DNA of 7,616 nt from Alphaproteobacteria bacterium UBA1002 (lineage in GTDB: Bacteria > Pseudomonadota > Alphaproteobacteria > Rickettsiales > UBA998). Under the pieces are notes generated by a model. That model had not been told where the DNA came from. It saw only the letters and a program-made list of their open reading frames with translations, and did no database searches. Shown here in pieces: positions 5,180-7,616 of the stretch (positions are counted from its first letter, which is position 1; every line of letters begins with the position of its first letter). A program made the translations under genes and the position numbers. The stretch covers positions 1 through 7,616 of the forward strand of contig DBAU01000078.1 of NCBI GenBank assembly GCA_002291845.1, written 5' to 3'.

Positions 5180-6480
5180 GCCCTGCCTGGTACATTGATG
5201 GCCTACCGCATATCTGGCCGCCATACGGCAATTTCCCAGCGGATTTTGATCCGTTGCCCGTGGTGGGTGCGGAAGGCTGCCGTCTGACGTTGGCCGATGG
5301 GCGTGAACTGATCGACGGTATCGCCTCTTGGTGGAGTGCCGCGCATGGCTACCAGCATCCCCACATCATTTCCGCGTTACACGCGCAGCTTGATACGCTG
5401 CCGCATGTGATGTTCGCTGGTTTGGCCCATGAGCAAGCCTACACGCTGGCTAAGCGGCTTACGGCCATCACCCCCGGGGGCTGGGAAAAAGGCAAGGGCT
5501 TAACCCGGGTATTTTTCAGTGATTCAGGCTCGGTGGCAGCGGAAGTGGCGATGAAGATTGCCCTGCAATACTGGCTGAATATGGGTAAGCCGAAAAAAGA
5601 CCGCTTCATCTGCCTGAACGATGGCTACCATGGGGACACGTTCGGTGCGATGAGCGTCAGCGATCCTGCCAACGGTTTGCACCGCGCCTTTCGTAACAAT
5701 GTCATCAAGCATTTCGCCATCCCCATCCCCACGGACGAGTATAGCTTTGAGGAATTGAAGGAAACGCTTGATGCGGTCGCCGGGCAAGTGGCGGCGCTCA
5801 TCATGGAGCCGCTGGTACAGGGCGCAGGTGGTATGAAGTTCCATTCTGCGGATACGCTGGGGGCGATTCACCGCTTATGTGTTGAGCGGGAAATTTTATT
5901 TATTGCGGATGAAATCGCGACCGGATTTTACCGAACCGGCTCGCGCTTTGCCTGTGATGAAGCAGGTATCGTCCCGGATATTCTTTGCCTTGGTAAAGGT
6001 CTTTCCGGGGGCGTGCTTCCCTTGGCTGCGACGCTCACGAAAGAGTCTATTTATGAAGCTTTTCTTGGCGAGGGTGAAGGTGGCCCGCGTGAGCGTGCAT
6101 TGGCGCATGGCCCGACCTACATGGCGAATGCATTGGCCTGCGCCGCGGCGAATGCCTCGCTGGATCTATTCCAGCGCGAGCCGCGACGCGACCAGGTGGA
6201 AGCGATTGAGGTGCAACTCCTTGCTGAGCTGACCTCGCTGAAAGCGGCACCCGGGGTGAAGGATGTGCGGGTGAAAGGGGCGATTGGCGTTGTGCAGCTT
6301 GATATTCCGCGCCCGCAGCTTTACGCCATGCGCCCACAATTTGTGGCGGAAGGGGTCTGGCTGCGTCCCTTTGCTGATATTGTCTATACCACTCCGCCGC
6401 TGACCATTACTGCGGAGGAGCTTTCCACGGTAACCGGCGCCATGCAGCGTGTGGTGCGCGCCTGGTCAGAAGGAGCCTGA
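5176..6480 (+). CDS. bioA: Adenosylmethionine-8-amino-7-oxononanoate aminotransferase (DAPA synthase) BioA
   Basis: PLP-dependent transamination of KAPA to 7,8-diaminopelargonate, using SAM as the unusual amino donor. The protein has 434 residues, near the 429 of E. coli. HIWPPY (12-17, Tyr17), SWW (51-53), DSGSVAAEVAMK (116-127), DGYHGDTFGAMS (149-160), EPLVQGAGGM (211-220), ADEIATG (244-250, PLP-binding Asp245) and LGKGLSGG (272-279, Schiff-base Lys274) follow the family order. Tyr17, Asp245, Arg253 and Lys274 carry the same numbers as in E. coli. LRPF (396-399) supplies the conserved C-terminal Arg397. The Tyr/Trp residues of the SAM/KAPA pocket favour the SAM-using enzyme over lysine-using BioK. 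One small change is FYRTG where E. coli has FGRTG. The ATG overlaps the bioB stop by 4 nt, and the Shine-Dalgarno lies in the hairpin at 5145-5165. Convergent with the next gene, with only 6 nt between. Confidence 0.97.
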   Translation: MSPAWYIDGLPHIWPPYGNFPADFDPLPVVGAEGCRLTLADGRELIDGIASWWSAAHGYQHPHIISALHAQLDTLPHVMFAGLAHEQAYTLAKRLTAITPGGWEKGKGLTRVFFSDSGSVAAEVAMKIALQYWLNMGKPKKDRFICLNDGYHGDTFGAMSVSDPANGLHRAFRNNVIKHFAIPIPTDEYSFEELKETLDAVAGQVAALIMEPLVQGAGGMKFHSADTLGAIHRLCVEREILFIADEIATGFYRTGSRFACDEAGIVPDILCLGKGLSGGVLPLAATLTKESIYEAFLGEGEGGPRERALAHGPTYMANALACAAANASLDLFQREPRRDQVEAIEVQLLAELTSLKAAPGVKDVRVKGAIGVVQLDIPRPQLYAMRPQFVAEGVWLRPFADIVYTTPPLTITAEELSTVTGAMQRVVRAWSEGA

Positions 6481-6486
6481 CAAAGG

Positions 6487-7404
6487 TTAGCTGGCCACTT
6501 TTTCAATCGCCACGGCCTCAATGAAAACGCGTGTGATGTCCGGGTAAGCCTGTTGAATTTGCTGGCGTAATGAACCCACGGTGCGCTCAACGGCACCGGC
6601 GTTCAGGTCATCGCGGAAATCAACGCTGATATTGGCCAGAATCTCCTGCGGGGCGAGATGCTGGGTCAGCACGGCGTGGGTGGCGGTGATCTCCGGCATG
6701 CGGGTGATAATGGCGCGTATGCCTTCCACCATCTCCGGCGCGGCGCTTTCGCCAATCAGCAGGGCTTTACTTTCGTAGCACAGGAAAATGGCTGTCCCGA
6801 TCAGTACCACGCCGATGGCGATGGAAGTCATGCCGTCCAGCGCAGGCATATTCAGCACCTGGGCCAGCGCAATGCCCACCAGTGCAATCACCAAACCAAT
6901 CAATGCCGCGAAGTCCTCCAGCAGCACGGTGAACAGTGCCGGGTCTTTGCTGGCGCGCAAGGCTTCGATGTAGCGGCGCTCGCCTTTGGATTTTTTGAAT
7001 TCCCTGTAGGCAACAAAGGTCGAGCCACTTTCAAAAAGAATCGCCAGTCCCAGCACAATATAATTGATGAGTGGGCTCGATATCGGCTCCGGATGGTCGA
7101 GCTTATGAATCCCTTCATAAATTGAAATGCCCCCACCGATGGAAAAAATCAGGATGGCAACGATGAATGCCCAGAAATAAATCTCCCGGCCGTACCCGTA
7201 AGGGTGGGTGGCATCGGCCGGCCGTGCCGCACGCTTCATGCCGTAAAGCAGCAGCCCCTGATTGCCCGTATCGACCAGCGAGTGAATGGCCTCGGAGAAC
7301 ATGGCGGAGGAGCCGGTATATGCAGCTGCTGCGAACTTGGTTGCGGCAATCAGTCCATTGCCCGCCATTGCAGCGTAAATCACAAGTTTTGAATTTCCGG
7401 CCAT
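6487..7404 (-). CDS. Cation diffusion facilitator (CDF) family metal transporter
   Basis: Inner-membrane divalent cation/proton antiporter, probably exporting Zn, Fe or Mn; the metal cannot be read from sequence. The protein has 305 residues, the usual CDF length. Hydrophobic segments suggest six helices: about 8-29, 33-55, 76-96, 112-133, 160-183 and 190-210. A cytoplasmic ferredoxin-like domain follows (about 215-300, with ALLIGESA at its entry). SEAIHSLVDTGN (37-48) is the typical TM2 signature with His41 and Asp45 as metal ligands. HPYGYGRE (67-74) is the TM2-TM3 loop. In TM5 the pair Glu163-Asp164 stands where classical members have HxxxD, which recalls the SLC30A9/ZnT9-like branch rather than YiiP. 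The ATG at 7404 has GAGGA at 7415-7419 upstream. The gene converges on bioA and shows no functional link to biotin. Leader region 7405-7496 has no convincing promoter. Confidence 0.93.
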   Translation of the reverse strand: MAGNSKLVIYAAMAGNGLIAATKFAAAAYTGSSAMFSEAIHSLVDTGNQGLLLYGMKRAARPADATHPYGYGREIYFWAFIVAILIFSIGGGISIYEGIHKLDHPEPISSPLINYIVLGLAILFESGSTFVAYREFKKSKGERRYIEALRASKDPALFTVLLEDFAALIGLVIALVGIALAQVLNMPALDGMTSIAIGVVLIGTAIFLCYESKALLIGESAAPEMVEGIRAIITRMPEITATHAVLTQHLAPQEILANISVDFRDDLNAGAVERTVGSLRQQIQQAYPDITRVFIEAVAIEKVAS

Positions 7405-7496
7405 GGCTTATCTATCCTCATACCAACATTGATAGCGTAAAATACCTGACACAACGCTTGATTGCTACCATCTAGCCCCTCATTTAATGCGGGAGC

Positions 7497-7616
7497 TTAG
7501 GCAAGCTCTTCCATCTGCGCTTCAGTGAGGTTTCCGGGCACCAGCAGGATCGGCATGATAAGGTCCTGGCCGAGTTGCTGGCAGAGCCATTGCACCAGCT
7601 TGCCCTTGGTCTGGCC
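7497..7616 (-). CDS. C-terminal end of a probable universal stress (UspA-like) protein, cut by window end
   Basis: The reading frame is open at the window edge and gives the last 39 residues before TAA (7499-7497). The segment with MPILLVPGNL (residues 22-31 of the fragment) looks like the final beta strand of a UspA domain. In alphaproteobacterial members this strand often ends in a VPGNL-type motif followed by a short acidic helix, as here (TEAQMEELA). The nucleotide-binding part would be upstream, outside the window. It is transcribed in the same direction as the CDF gene, 92 nt ahead of it, so the two could share a transcript. With so little sequence the family is a likelihood, not a certainty. 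Confidence 0.5.
   Translation of the reverse strand, partial: GQTKGKLVQWLCQQLGQDLIMPILLVPGNLTEAQMEELA

Noticed and set aside
5524..5871. 115-codon minus-strand reading frame inside bioA
   Set aside because: It is antisense to conserved bioA sequence, with no ribosome binding site or recognisable motif.
6481..6486. Terminator between convergent bioA and the CDF gene
   Set aside because: Only 6 nt separate the stop codons and no stable hairpin with a T-run is visible around them on either strand.
6658..7125. 155-codon + strand reading frame inside the CDF gene
   Set aside because: It is antisense to a well-supported membrane transporter; its Gly/His/Gln-rich composition with no domain is typical of the reverse reading of such genes.
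7408..7417. Second BioR-like match, TTATCTATCC, upstream of the CDF gene
   Set aside because: It matches 8 of 10 positions but lacks the right half of the palindrome, overlaps the Shine-Dalgarno GAGGA of the CDF gene, and matches of this quality are expected by chance several times in 7.6 kb.
7470..7496. Possible terminator after the universal stress protein fragment
   Set aside because: The arms GCTCC and GGGGC need a G-T pair and enclose a mismatched interior, and no U-tract follows; too weak to call.

Overview
This window is a biotin-synthesis locus, most likely from an alphaproteobacterium of moderate GC content. Three things suggest that origin: the style of the protein families, a BioR-like palindrome in the bio promoter region (BioR is an alphaproteobacterial GntR-type biotin repressor), and an alphaproteobacterial-looking C-terminus of a UspA-like protein at the right edge. 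The order within the class cannot be resolved from the sequence.

Layout from left to right. Positions 1-897 hold a leftward pair: bioD, then the start of an RDD-type membrane protein (cut by the window edge), joined by a 4-nt ATGA overlap. Positions 969-1511 hold an unrecognised 180-residue gene on the + strand. It is divergent from bioD, and its 3' end overlaps the end of bioC by 18 nt. Positions 1494-4076 hold the leftward cluster bioF-bioH-bioC, tightly packed with 8-nt and 1-nt overlaps. A short divergent promoter region near 4077-4126 carries the BioR-like site. Positions 4127-6480 hold rightward bioB-bioA, joined by an ATGA overlap. Positions 6487-7404 hold a leftward cation diffusion facilitator (CDF) transporter, convergent with bioA. 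Positions 7497-7616 hold the C-terminal end of a probable universal stress protein.

Together the bio genes give a complete route from malonyl-ACP to biotin. BioC methylates malonyl-ACP, the general fatty acid synthesis enzymes elongate it, and BioH hydrolyses the methyl ester to pimeloyl-ACP. BioF (KAPA), BioA (DAPA), BioD (dethiobiotin) and BioB (sulfur insertion) then finish the molecule. Catalytic residues are intact in every enzyme. No bioW, bioZ or bioR gene is in the window. No RNA genes, insertion sequences or CRISPR arrays were seen, and no stretch over 300 bases lacks a gene.

Most of the window is well-understood metabolism, and I see no clearly new multi-gene system. The points worth a second look are regulatory or peripheral. 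They are a hairpin at the end of bioB that contains the bioA Shine-Dalgarno, a short and divergent BioH, the uncharacterised gene dividing the cluster, a tandem 8-bp repeat filling a promoter spacer, and the RDD protein coupled to bioD.
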